Positions 16,865 through 24,298 of a DNA stretch of 64,000 nucleotides are shown piece after piece (the stretch's first letter is position 1; each line of letters opens with the position of its first letter). The notes beneath the pieces are model-generated. The model saw nothing but the letters and a program-made list of their open reading frames with translations. It did not search any database and had not been told where the DNA came from. This stretch comes from Luteimicrobium xylanilyticum (lineage in GTDB: Bacteria; Actinomycetota; Actinomycetes; Actinomycetales; Cellulomonadaceae). Where the stretch lies: contig NZ_CP045529.1 in assembly GCF_009429125.1 (NCBI RefSeq), positions 1,612,001 to 1,676,000 on the forward strand. The letters are read 5' to 3'. The translations under genes were made by a program, and so were the position numbers.

Positions 16865-17800
16865 TCACCCGGTCGGTCGCACGTCAGGATTCCTCGCCAG
16901 GTACTTCTTCGCGTCGGCGACGACGGCGTCGATCTTCGCCTTGCGTGCCGTGAGCTCGTGGGCGTACTTCTCGACGATCGGGGCCTCGAGCTGCGCCTCG
17001 ATGTCGGCGAGTCGCTGGGCGTAGTGCACCTGCGTCTTGCATCGGACCACCGTCAGGGCGAGGGCGATCTGCTGGGCGTCGAGCACGTGCGCGTCGGCGC
17101 CCTTGGCCCAGCCGAGCCGCTCAGCGCCGGGCTCCGCGCCGGCGGCGCGGAGGCATGCGTCATAGTCGTCTTCCACCGGTCGAGTGAGGTCGGAGGTGGC
17201 GCTGTGATCGTCCTCGGTGGAAAGGATCTTCTCGTGTGCGGTTTGGCGAGCGAGGTCCCACGGGCCTTGCGGAGTGAGTCGGCTCAGGTCGAACCGCGTC
17301 GCGTCAGGGCCGGCCGCGCAGGCCTGGACGACCTTCTGCTGGGCGTCGTCGAGCGTGGCGTTCGGAGAGCCCTTCTCGCCGGGCAGCCGCTGGGCTTCGG
17401 GGGTGCCGGGGTGCGTCTGGCGTTGGACGTCCGTGGGTGACGATGGCTTCAGGAATCCGAACTTCTTCGCGTTCGCTTCGACCCACGGACCCTCGACCGG
17501 CCCCACGCGAAGGTCGTACGTGGAGTCCGCGAAGTAGGGGTCCCACGTCACCCCATGCTTCCCGGCGCACAGTGTGGTGGCGACCTGCTGCGCGTCCTGG
17601 GTGACGGCGTCGTCCTCCGGGCTGTCACGGAACCGGTCCATCGGCTCGACGACGGTCCCGCGCACGAGGTCCACGTCGGCGGTCAGGTCGAGGCCGCTCA
17701 CGGGGGCGGGCGCGTCGTGCGAGCAGGCGCCCAGCGCGCCGGCGAGCGCGATCGCGAGGATCGCGGCGAGCGCGGACGCGGCAGGACGGGTCGAGGTCAT
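16865..17800 (-). CDS. Lipoprotein B, paralogue of lipoprotein A
   Basis: 311-aa predicted lipoprotein without a recognised family. Signal peptide with lipobox LGAC and lipidated Cys26, the same position as in lipoprotein A. Shared blocks are DYDACLRAAGAEP, QQIALALTVVRCKTQVHY and APIVEKYAHEL, and the four downstream cysteines correspond. Unlike lipoprotein A its base composition is that of the chromosome. It is the first gene after the response regulator on the minus strand, separated by about 100 nt that carry a GC-rich palindrome at 17868-17883. Sensor, immunity or exporter-accessory roles are all possible. Confidence 0.8.
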   Translation of the reverse strand: MTSTRPAASALAAILAIALAGALGACSHDAPAPVSGLDLTADVDLVRGTVVEPMDRFRDSPEDDAVTQDAQQVATTLCAGKHGVTWDPYFADSTYDLRVGPVEGPWVEANAKKFGFLKPSSPTDVQRQTHPGTPEAQRLPGEKGSPNATLDDAQQKVVQACAAGPDATRFDLSRLTPQGPWDLARQTAHEKILSTEDDHSATSDLTRPVEDDYDACLRAAGAEPGAERLGWAKGADAHVLDAQQIALALTVVRCKTQVHYAQRLADIEAQLEAPIVEKYAHELTARKAKIDAVVADAKKYLARNPDVRPTG

Positions 17801-17867
17801 GGCTCGAGCCTCGCGTCCGGGACCGGCTGGGTGACACCCGCGGCGGCGGGATCTTGGGCCGCCGCCC

Positions 17868-17883
17868 GGGGGAGATCACCCCC
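17868..17883. promoter_or_regulatory. Candidate response-regulator site before lipoprotein B
   Basis: GGGGGAGATCACCCCC, a GATC-centred near-palindrome about 70 bp upstream of lipoprotein B. It shares the 10-mer CGGGGGAGAT with the palindrome before the sensor kinase gene (complement of 19909-19918). Binding by the adjacent NarL-type regulator is inference. Confidence 0.35.
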
Positions 17884-17904
17884 GCGTTCTTGGGGAGGGG
17901 CAGC

Positions 17905-18549
17905 CTACGAGACGAGGCCGCTGCGGTAGGCCGCGATGACAAGCTGCATGCGGTCCCGCTGCCCGGTCTTGCGGAGGATCTCGGACACGTGGGACTTCAC
18001 GGTCTGGTCGCCGATGAACAGCTTGCGCGCGATCTCCGGGTTGGAGAGGCCCTCGGCGACGGCGAGGAGCACGTCGTGCTCGCGGGGCGTGAGGTCGTCG
18101 AGCCCGGGGAGTGCCGCGCGTTCGGGTTCGCGGGCGACGAAGTCGTGCACGAGCCTCGTCGTCACCCCTGGTCCGAGGAGCATCGAGCCCTCCGCGACCA
18201 GCCTCACGCCCTCGACGAGGCGTTCGGGTCCGACGTCCTTGAGGAGGAAGCCGCTCGCCCCGGCCCGCAACGCGTCGTAGACGTACTCGTCGAGGTCGAA
18301 CGTCGTCAGGATGAGCACGCGCATGCTCGGGTGCCGCTCGGCGAGGAGCTGGGTGGCGCCGATGCCGTCGAGCACGGGCATGCGGACGTCGACCACCGCG
18401 ACGTCCGGCTTGGTGCGTCCGACCAGCTCGAGCAGGCTCGCGCCGTCGGGCGCGGTGCCGACCACGTCGAGCCCGTTCGCGGCGTCGATGATCGCCGCGA
18501 ACGCCGCGAGGACGACGGGCTGGTCGTCGGCGACCACGACGGTCGTCAT
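17905..18549 (-). CDS. NarL/LuxR-type two-component response regulator
   Basis: 214 aa. Receiver domain at residues 1-120, with the acidic pair after VVVADDQP, phospho-acceptor Asp in VAVVDVRMPVLDG, conserved Thr in ILTTFD and Lys in GFLLKD. The C-terminal GerE/LuxR HTH runs from LTPREHDVLLAVAEGLSNPE to TVKSHVSEILRKTG. The ATG overlaps the kinase stop by 4 bases. It controls transcription when phosphorylated by that kinase. The adjoining lipoprotein/exporter genes on the same strand are the obvious regulon candidates. Confidence 0.95.
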   Translation of the reverse strand: MTTVVVADDQPVVLAAFAAIIDAANGLDVVGTAPDGASLLELVGRTKPDVAVVDVRMPVLDGIGATQLLAERHPSMRVLILTTFDLDEYVYDALRAGASGFLLKDVGPERLVEGVRLVAEGSMLLGPGVTTRLVHDFVAREPERAALPGLDDLTPREHDVLLAVAEGLSNPEIARKLFIGDQTVKSHVSEILRKTGQRDRMQLVIAAYRSGLVS

Positions 18550-19862
18550 CGCGAGATCACCGCCTGCAGGTCGAGCGGGATCGTCGCGACGACCCGGAAG
18601 ACGCCGTCGCTCGCGCCGACCGCGAGCGCGCCGCCGAGCGCCTCGACGCGCTCGCGCATGCCGATGAGCCCCCGTCCGCCACCGTCACCGTGGGTAGGCG
18701 CCGAGCCTGGAGAGACCGGGTTCGTCACAGTCAGACCGGCGACGTCGCCGGCTCGCGTGAGCGCGAGCTCGACCGGCTGGTTCGGGGCGTGGCGCCGCGC
18801 ATTGGTCAGGGCCTCCTGCGCGGCGCGGTAGAGCGCGTAGCCCGCAGGCACGGGGAGCGAAGCCGCGACATCGGAAGTGCCCTCCGCGAGCGTGACCTGT
18901 TGGCCTGCCTCGCGCGCCTGCTCGACGAGCGCGAGCGTGTCCGCGGCGGTCGGCTGGGGTGCGCGCGTTGCAGGGTCGGCGTCCTCGCTGCGGCGCAGCA
19001 CCGCGAGCACCTGGCGCAGCTCGCCGAGCGCGCCCCGCGCGTCCTCGCCGATCGCCTTGAGGACGGTCCGCGCGTCGTCGTCGATGCCGGGGTACTGGAA
19101 GGGTGCGCCGTCCGCCCGCGCGACAACGAGCGAGATGTGGTGGGCGACGACGTCGTGCAGGTCACGCGCGAGCCGCGCCCGCTCCGCCGCCGCGGACTCG
19201 ACCTCGGTGGCGCGCTGCATGAGCTCCGTCGCCGCGTCGCTGCGAGTCCGGGTGCGGCGGGCGAACCCGAGCAGCGACGAGGCACCGACGGCAACGACGA
19301 CGACGCCCAGGTAGGTGCCGAGCGTCGCGAACCGGTCGCCCCAGTTGTAGCCCGCGATCGTGGCCGACGGATGGGACGGCACGAGTTCATAGACGTTGAG
19401 GGTCGCGAACACCACACTGACGACGACCGTGACCGCAACCGCGGGCAAGGCTTTGCGTGGTGCGTCGTAGGAGATCACGACGGCGACCGCCAGACAGGCC
19501 ACGAGCCAGGCGCGCTGGAAGGAGTCGGTCATCGGGATTGTCAGGAACGGGAGGATGACGAGGACCGTGGCGAGCGCAGGAAAGCGCCGGGCGACGACGA
19601 CACCCGCGATGGCGACGATGCTGGCCAACGCGGAGAGCGCATAGAAGCCTCCGCGGCGGTCCCCGAGGATCCAAGCCGCCGGGCCACGCAACCCCGAGAG
19701 CGCGTAGCCGACGGGTGTGCCCACGACCGGGATCAACGGGGTCAGCACGACGAGCTCGCCGACGGCGAGCGCGAGCAGCCCGGGCACCAGCCACGTCCAG
19801 AGGCTGCGGGCGCTCGGACGCGCACGAGCAGTGGTCGCGGTGGTGGCACTCACGCCTGACAT
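18546..19862 (-). CDS. DesK-type sensor histidine kinase
   Basis: About 438 aa. An N-terminal sensor with roughly five to six membrane helices and very short loops (residues about 15-180) suggests sensing within the membrane. The HisKA_3 dimer domain has the phospho-acceptor His in ERARLARDLHDVVAHHISLV. An HATPase_c domain follows with N-box AAQEALTNARRHAP and G-box GDGGGRGLIGMRERVEALGG. ATG 19862 is used; GTG 19853 is an alternative. Kinases of this build in actinobacteria often respond to cell-wall-active or membrane-active compounds and control ABC exporters, which suits the adjoining genes; the signal itself is unknown. Confidence 0.92.
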   Translation of the reverse strand: MSGVSATTATTARARPSARSLWTWLVPGLLALAVGELVVLTPLIPVVGTPVGYALSGLRGPAAWILGDRRGGFYALSALASIVAIAGVVVARRFPALATVLVILPFLTIPMTDSFQRAWLVACLAVAVVISYDAPRKALPAVAVTVVVSVVFATLNVYELVPSHPSATIAGYNWGDRFATLGTYLGVVVVAVGASSLLGFARRTRTRSDAATELMQRATEVESAAAERARLARDLHDVVAHHISLVVARADGAPFQYPGIDDDARTVLKAIGEDARGALGELRQVLAVLRRSEDADPATRAPQPTAADTLALVEQAREAGQQVTLAEGTSDVAASLPVPAGYALYRAAQEALTNARRHAPNQPVELALTRAGDVAGLTVTNPVSPGSAPTHGDGGGRGLIGMRERVEALGGALAVGASDGVFRVVATIPLDLQAVISR

Positions 19863-19910
19863 GATCCGGCATCGCGCGACCGCGCGACCACACCGCACCG
19901 GTGGGCACAT

Positions 19911-19928
19911 CTCCCCCGATCGGGGGAG
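19911..19928. promoter_or_regulatory. Perfect 18-bp palindrome between aldehyde dehydrogenase and kinase genes
   Basis: CTCCCCCGATCGGGGGAG lies 2 nt after the dehydrogenase stop and about 48 nt before the kinase start. It may be a terminator (7-bp stem, GATC loop, no T-run) or a dimeric operator for autoregulation of the two-component genes. Confidence 0.45.
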
Positions 19929-19930
19929 CG

Positions 19931-21439
19931 TTACAGCTGGACGGCGGCGTACACCGTCTCCTGGTACTCCTCGATCCCGGCCTCGCCGCCCTCGCGCCCG
20001 AGCCCGGACTGCTTGAGCCCGCCGAACGGCGCGCTCGCGTCCGAGACGAGCCCACGGTTGATCCCGATCATCCCGGCCTCGAGCTCCTCCGTGAGGCGCA
20101 GCGCGCGCCCGACGTCGCGCGTGTACGCGTAGGCGACCAGCCCGTACTCGGTGCCGTTCGCGAGGCGCAGCGCCTCCTCGTCGGAGCCGAACCGCGTGAC
20201 GGGCGCGACGGGCCCGAAGATCTCCTCGCCCAGCATCGCGGCGTCGGCGGGGACGTCCCCGAGCACGGTCGGCGCGTAGAAGAACCCGCGCCCCGCGGGG
20301 GCCTCGCCGCCGACCAGGACGCGTGCGCCGTCGTCGACGGCGTCCTGGACGAGGCCGCCGACCTTCTCGACGGCCTTCTCCTCGATGAGCGGCCCGACGT
20401 CGACACCGTCCTCGGTCCCACGCCCCAGCCTGCGCTTCGCGACGGCGGTGGCGAGCCGGGACGCGAACTCGTCGGCGACGGCGTCGTGCACGAGGAACCG
20501 GTTGGCCGCCACGCAGCTCTGCCCGGTGTTGCGGAGCTTGGCGACGAGCGCGCCCTCGACGGCCGCGTCGAGGTCCGCGTCCTCGAACACCAGGAAGGGC
20601 GCGTTGCCACCGAGCTCCATGGAGGTCTTGAGAACCTGCCCGGCCGCGGCCTCGAGCAGCGTCCGGCCGACGGCCGTCGACCCGGTGAACGAGAGCTTGC
20701 GCAGCCGGGGGTCCGAGAGCAGGGGCCCGGTCACCGCCGACGCCGACGACGTCGGGACGACGTTCACGACGCCCACCGGAAGGTCCCGGTCGGCGAGCTC
20801 GGACCGCAGGATCTCGGCGAGCGCGAGCGTCGTCAGCGGGGTGAGCCGCGCGGGCTTGATCACCACGGGACACCCGGCCGCGAGGGCCGGCGCGAGCTTG
20901 CGGGTGAGCATCGCGATGGGGAAGTTCCAGGGGGTCACGAGCAGCGCCGGGCCCACGGGGCGCCGCGACACGAGCTGGCGCGCACCGCCCGCGGGCGCCG
21001 GCCGGTACAGGCCCTCGAACCGGACGGCCTGCTCGGCGAACCAGCGCAGGAAGTCGGCGCCGTAGTCGACCTCGGCGCGCGCCTCCGCGAGCGGCTTGCC
21101 GCACTCCGCGGTGATCAGCGCGGCGAAGTCCTCGCGATGGTTCGTGACCCGCTGGTAGACGGCGCGCAGGAGCTCGGAGCGCTCGCGCGGGGCGACCGCA
21201 CGCCAGGCCGGCCAGGCGTCCCACGCAGCTCCGAGCGCACGGTCGGCGTCCTCGGGCGTCCCGTCGGCGACGTCGAACAGGACCTCCTCGGTGGCGGGGT
21301 CCGCGACCTCGAACGTCTCCCCGGACGACGACGGCCCCCACGTCCCCCCGACGAGGAGCCCCGTCGGGACGTGCGCGGCGACGTCGGGCGGCAACGGGGC
21401 AGAGCCGGACGCGGGCAGGAGCGGGGCAGGGACGGACAT
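19931..21439 (-). CDS. Aldehyde dehydrogenase, succinate-semialdehyde dehydrogenase-like
   Basis: NAD(P)-dependent oxidation of an aldehyde to its acid; closest in character to GabD (succinate semialdehyde to succinate). The 502-aa protein carries PWNFPIAMLTRKLAPALAAG and VIKPARLTPL (cofactor site), FTGSTAVGR, the catalytic base region MELGGNAPFLVF, and the nucleophile Cys in NTGQSCVAANRF. ATG 21439 has GAGGAGG 8 nt upstream; the frame is open to 21499 and GTG 21478, with a -10-like CATACT (complement of 21489-21494) compatible with any of these. No transaminase for a GABA pathway is nearby, so the exact substrate is unsure. Confidence 0.9.
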   Translation of the reverse strand: MSVPAPLLPASGSAPLPPDVAAHVPTGLLVGGTWGPSSSGETFEVADPATEEVLFDVADGTPEDADRALGAAWDAWPAWRAVAPRERSELLRAVYQRVTNHREDFAALITAECGKPLAEARAEVDYGADFLRWFAEQAVRFEGLYRPAPAGGARQLVSRRPVGPALLVTPWNFPIAMLTRKLAPALAAGCPVVIKPARLTPLTTLALAEILRSELADRDLPVGVVNVVPTSSASAVTGPLLSDPRLRKLSFTGSTAVGRTLLEAAAGQVLKTSMELGGNAPFLVFEDADLDAAVEGALVAKLRNTGQSCVAANRFLVHDAVADEFASRLATAVAKRRLGRGTEDGVDVGPLIEEKAVEKVGGLVQDAVDDGARVLVGGEAPAGRGFFYAPTVLGDVPADAAMLGEEIFGPVAPVTRFGSDEEALRLANGTEYGLVAYAYTRDVGRALRLTEELEAGMIGINRGLVSDASAPFGGLKQSGLGREGGEAGIEEYQETVYAAVQL

Positions 21440-21560
21440 CGTGGGCGCCTCCTCGACGGGTCTCGTGATCGTCGTCACCGGGCCTCCCAGTATGGGCACG
21501 GCGCGTCGGCGTAGGCAGTCCGGGACGGCGTCGGAGCACGGGTCTCAGGCCTCGTCGCGG

Positions 21561-21566
21561 TAGGTT
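21561..21566 (+). promoter_or_regulatory. dapA -10 element (leaderless)
   Basis: TAGGTT, 6 nt before ATG 21573. Confidence 0.5.
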
Positions 21567-21572
21567 TGGCCC

Positions 21573-22544
21573 ATGGCCACCAGCACCGCGCTCGCCGCGC
21601 CGCGTCGACCGTTCGGCGCCGTCCTGACCGCGATGGTCACGCCCATGACGCCCGACGGCGAGATCGACCTGGACGCGGCGCAGAGCCTCGCCCGCCACCT
21701 GGTCGACGACGGCAACGACGGGCTCGTGCTCAACGGCACCACGGGCGAGGCGCCCACGACGCACGCCCAGGAGAAGGCCGACCTGATCGCCGCGGTCGTC
21801 GAGGCCGTGGGGGACCGGGCGCACGTCGTCGCGGGGGCCGGCTCGAACGACACGGACCACGCCGTCCGGATGGCCGAGCAGGCCGCCGACGCCGGAGCGC
21901 ACGGGCTGCTCGTCGTCACGCCCTACTACTCGCGCCCCACGCAGGAGGGCCTCTACCAGCACATGGTGAAGGTCGCCGACGCGACCGACCTGCCGGTCAT
22001 GGTCTACGACATCCCGGGCCGCGCGGGTCTCCGGATCGCGCCCGCCACCTACGAGCGGCTCGCCGAGCACGAGAGCTTCGTGGCGTCCAAGGACGCCACA
22101 GGTGATGTCGCGTCCGCGCTCAAGCTGATCGAGGCCACCGGCTGGGCCTGGTACTCCGGCGACGACGGCCTCCTCCTGCCCTTCCTGGCCGTCGGCGCGT
22201 CCGGCATCGTCGGCGTGAGCACGCACGTCGTCGCGCCCGAGTACGCGGCGGCCGTCCGCGCGTACGACCACGGCGACCACGCCGCGGCGCTCGGCCTCGC
22301 CCGACGGGTCGTGCCCGTGGTCGACGCGCTCAACGGCGGCGGTGCCCAGGCCGTCATGGCCAAGGCCGCCGTCGAGGCCCTCGGCCTCCTCGGCAACCGC
22401 CACCTGCGTCTCCCGAACGTCCAGGCCACCGACGCGGAGGCCGCCGCCGTGCGGGCCGCGCTCGAGCAGGCCGGCGTCTTCGACCGCGCCGCGCGCCCCC
22501 AGAACACTGCCCAGCACGAACCGGCCCCGGAGGTCGCCCGATGA
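21573..22544 (+). CDS. dapA: 4-hydroxy-tetrahydrodipicolinate synthase
   Basis: Condenses pyruvate with aspartate semialdehyde, first committed step to diaminopimelate and lysine. The 323-aa TIM barrel shows LNGTTGEAPTTHAQEK, VVTPYYSRPTQEGLYQH with the catalytic-triad Tyr, VYDIPGR, and the Schiff-base lysine Lys173 in FVASKDATGD. ATG 21573 is 6 nt after a -10-like element. The stop overlaps the RNase J start (ATGA), an order conserved in actinobacteria. Confidence 0.97.
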   Translation: MATSTALAAPRRPFGAVLTAMVTPMTPDGEIDLDAAQSLARHLVDDGNDGLVLNGTTGEAPTTHAQEKADLIAAVVEAVGDRAHVVAGAGSNDTDHAVRMAEQAADAGAHGLLVVTPYYSRPTQEGLYQHMVKVADATDLPVMVYDIPGRAGLRIAPATYERLAEHESFVASKDATGDVASALKLIEATGWAWYSGDDGLLLPFLAVGASGIVGVSTHVVAPEYAAAVRAYDHGDHAAALGLARRVVPVVDALNGGGAQAVMAKAAVEALGLLGNRHLRLPNVQATDAEAAAVRAALEQAGVFDRAARPQNTAQHEPAPEVAR

Positions 22545-24226
22545 CACACCTGCACACCGAGCTCGCCCCGCCACCGCCCCTGCAGAAGGGCGCGCTGCGG
22601 ATCGTCGCGCTCGGCGGCCTCGGCGAGGTCGGCCGCAACATGGCCGTCCTCGAGTACGACGGCAAGCTCCTCATCATCGACTGCGGCGTCCTCTTCCCCG
22701 AGGACAACCAGCCCGGCGTCGACCTGATCCTCCCCGACTTCGGGTACATCGAGGACCGCCTCCACGACGTCGAGGCCATCGTCCTCACGCACGGCCACGA
22801 GGACCACATCGGCGCCGTGCCCTACCTGCTGCGCCTGCGCCGCGACATCCCGCTCGTCGGCTCGCAGCTCACGCTCGCGTTCGTCGAGGCGAAGCTCAAG
22901 GAGCACCGCATCCAGCCCGTGACCCTCGCGGTCAAGGAGGGGCAGGTCGAGCAGCTCGGGGCGTTCCGGTGCGAGTTCGTCGCCGTGAACCACTCCATCC
23001 CGGACGCGCTCGCGGTCGCGGTCACGACCGGCGCGGGCACCGTCCTGCACACGGGCGACTTCAAGATGGACCAGCTCCCGCTCGACGGCCGGATCACCGA
23101 CCTGCGTGCCTTCGCGCGCCTCGGCGAGCGCGGCGTCGACCTCTTCATGGTCGACTCGACCAACGCCGAGGTCCCCGGCTTCGTCACGCCCGAGCGCGAG
23201 ATCGGCCCCGTCCTCGACTCGGTCTTCGCGGCCAGCGAGAAGCGGATCGTCGTCGCGTCGTTCTCCTCGCACGTCCACCGCGTCCAGCAGGTCCTCGACG
23301 CCGCGTACGCGCACGGCCGCAAGGTCGCGCTCGTCGGACGCTCGATGGTCCGGAACATGGGAATCGCCGCCGACCTCGGCTACCTGCGCGTCCCCGAGGG
23401 CGTCCTGGTGGACCTCAAGCAGGTCGACCAGCTCCGCGACGACGAGATCGTCCTGATGTGCACCGGCTCGCAGGGCGAGCCCATGGCTGCGCTCTCGCGG
23501 ATCGCCAACCACGACCACCGCGTCAGCGTCGGCCCCGGCGACACGGTGATCCTCGCGAGCTCGCTCATCCCCGGCAACGAGAACGCCGTCTTCCGCGTGA
23601 TCAACGGGCTGACCCGCCTGGGCGCGCGCGTCGTGCACAGCGGCAACGCACGCGTGCACGTCTCCGGCCACTCGGGCGCCGGCGAGCTGCTCTACTGCTA
23701 CAACATCGTCAAGCCCAGGAACGTCATGCCCGTGCACGGCGAGGTCCGCCACCTCGTCGCGAACGCGGCGCTCGCCGTCAAGACGGGCGTGCCGCCGGAG
23801 CGCGTCGTGCTCGCCGAGGACGGCGTGGTCGTGGACCTCGTCGACGGCAAGGCGTCCGTCGTCGGGGCCGTGCCCTGCGGGCTCGTGTTCGTCGACGGGT
23901 CGAGCATCGGCGAGATCACCGAGGCCGAGCTCAAGGACCGCCGCATCCTCGGCGAGGAGGGCTTCGTGTCCGTCTTCGCCGTCGTGGACTCGGGCACCGG
24001 GAAGGTCATCGCCGGCCCGCAGATCCTCGCGCGCGGCCTCGCCGAGGACGACAAGGTCTTCGACGGGATCCTGCCGCAGGTCTCGAAGGCGCTCGAGGAG
24101 TCGATCGCGTCCGGCGCGAACGACACCTACCAGCTCCAGCAGGTCATGCGCCGGGTGGTCGGCCGGTGGGCGGGCACGAAGCTGCGCCGGCGTCCGATGA
24201 TCGTGCCGGTGGTCGTGGAGGCCTGA
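22541..24226 (+). CDS. rnj: Ribonuclease J
   Basis: Metallo-beta-lactamase/beta-CASP ribonuclease with 5'-3' exo- and endonuclease activity in mRNA decay and rRNA maturation. 561 aa, the usual length. The zinc motif THGHEDHIGAVPYLL starts near residue 83; further metal ligands lie in VNHSIPD and HTGDFKMD. The beta-CASP domain includes CTGSQGEPMAALSRI and HVSGHSGAGELL. Translationally coupled to dapA by a 4-base overlap. With pnp at 5225 this window carries two major RNA-decay enzymes. Confidence 0.97.
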   Translation: MTHLHTELAPPPPLQKGALRIVALGGLGEVGRNMAVLEYDGKLLIIDCGVLFPEDNQPGVDLILPDFGYIEDRLHDVEAIVLTHGHEDHIGAVPYLLRLRRDIPLVGSQLTLAFVEAKLKEHRIQPVTLAVKEGQVEQLGAFRCEFVAVNHSIPDALAVAVTTGAGTVLHTGDFKMDQLPLDGRITDLRAFARLGERGVDLFMVDSTNAEVPGFVTPEREIGPVLDSVFAASEKRIVVASFSSHVHRVQQVLDAAYAHGRKVALVGRSMVRNMGIAADLGYLRVPEGVLVDLKQVDQLRDDEIVLMCTGSQGEPMAALSRIANHDHRVSVGPGDTVILASSLIPGNENAVFRVINGLTRLGARVVHSGNARVHVSGHSGAGELLYCYNIVKPRNVMPVHGEVRHLVANAALAVKTGVPPERVVLAEDGVVVDLVDGKASVVGAVPCGLVFVDGSSIGEITEAELKDRRILGEEGFVSVFAVVDSGTGKVIAGPQILARGLAEDDKVFDGILPQVSKALEESIASGANDTYQLQQVMRRVVGRWAGTKLRRRPMIVPVVVEA

Positions 24227-24282
24227 GCGCCCTCGCTCGTGCGTGCGCGGCGCGCCTGACCGGCGATGACGCACCCGGGGGC

Positions 24283-24288
24283 TAGCGT
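24283..24288 (+). promoter_or_regulatory. ftsK -10 element
   Basis: TAGCGT, 10 nt before ATG 24299. It supports that start over the ATG at 24266. Confidence 0.45.
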
Positions 24289-24298
24289 GGGGCGCACC

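Noticed and set aside
19911-19928. Restriction-modification or phage attachment site reading of the palindrome
   Set aside because: No tRNA, integrase or mobile gene nearby; operator or terminator is simpler.
19863-22574. Minus-strand frame joined to the sensor kinase upstream
   Set aside because: It runs antisense to dapA and in another frame over the aldehyde dehydrogenase; low-complexity translation, and the kinase begins at 19862.
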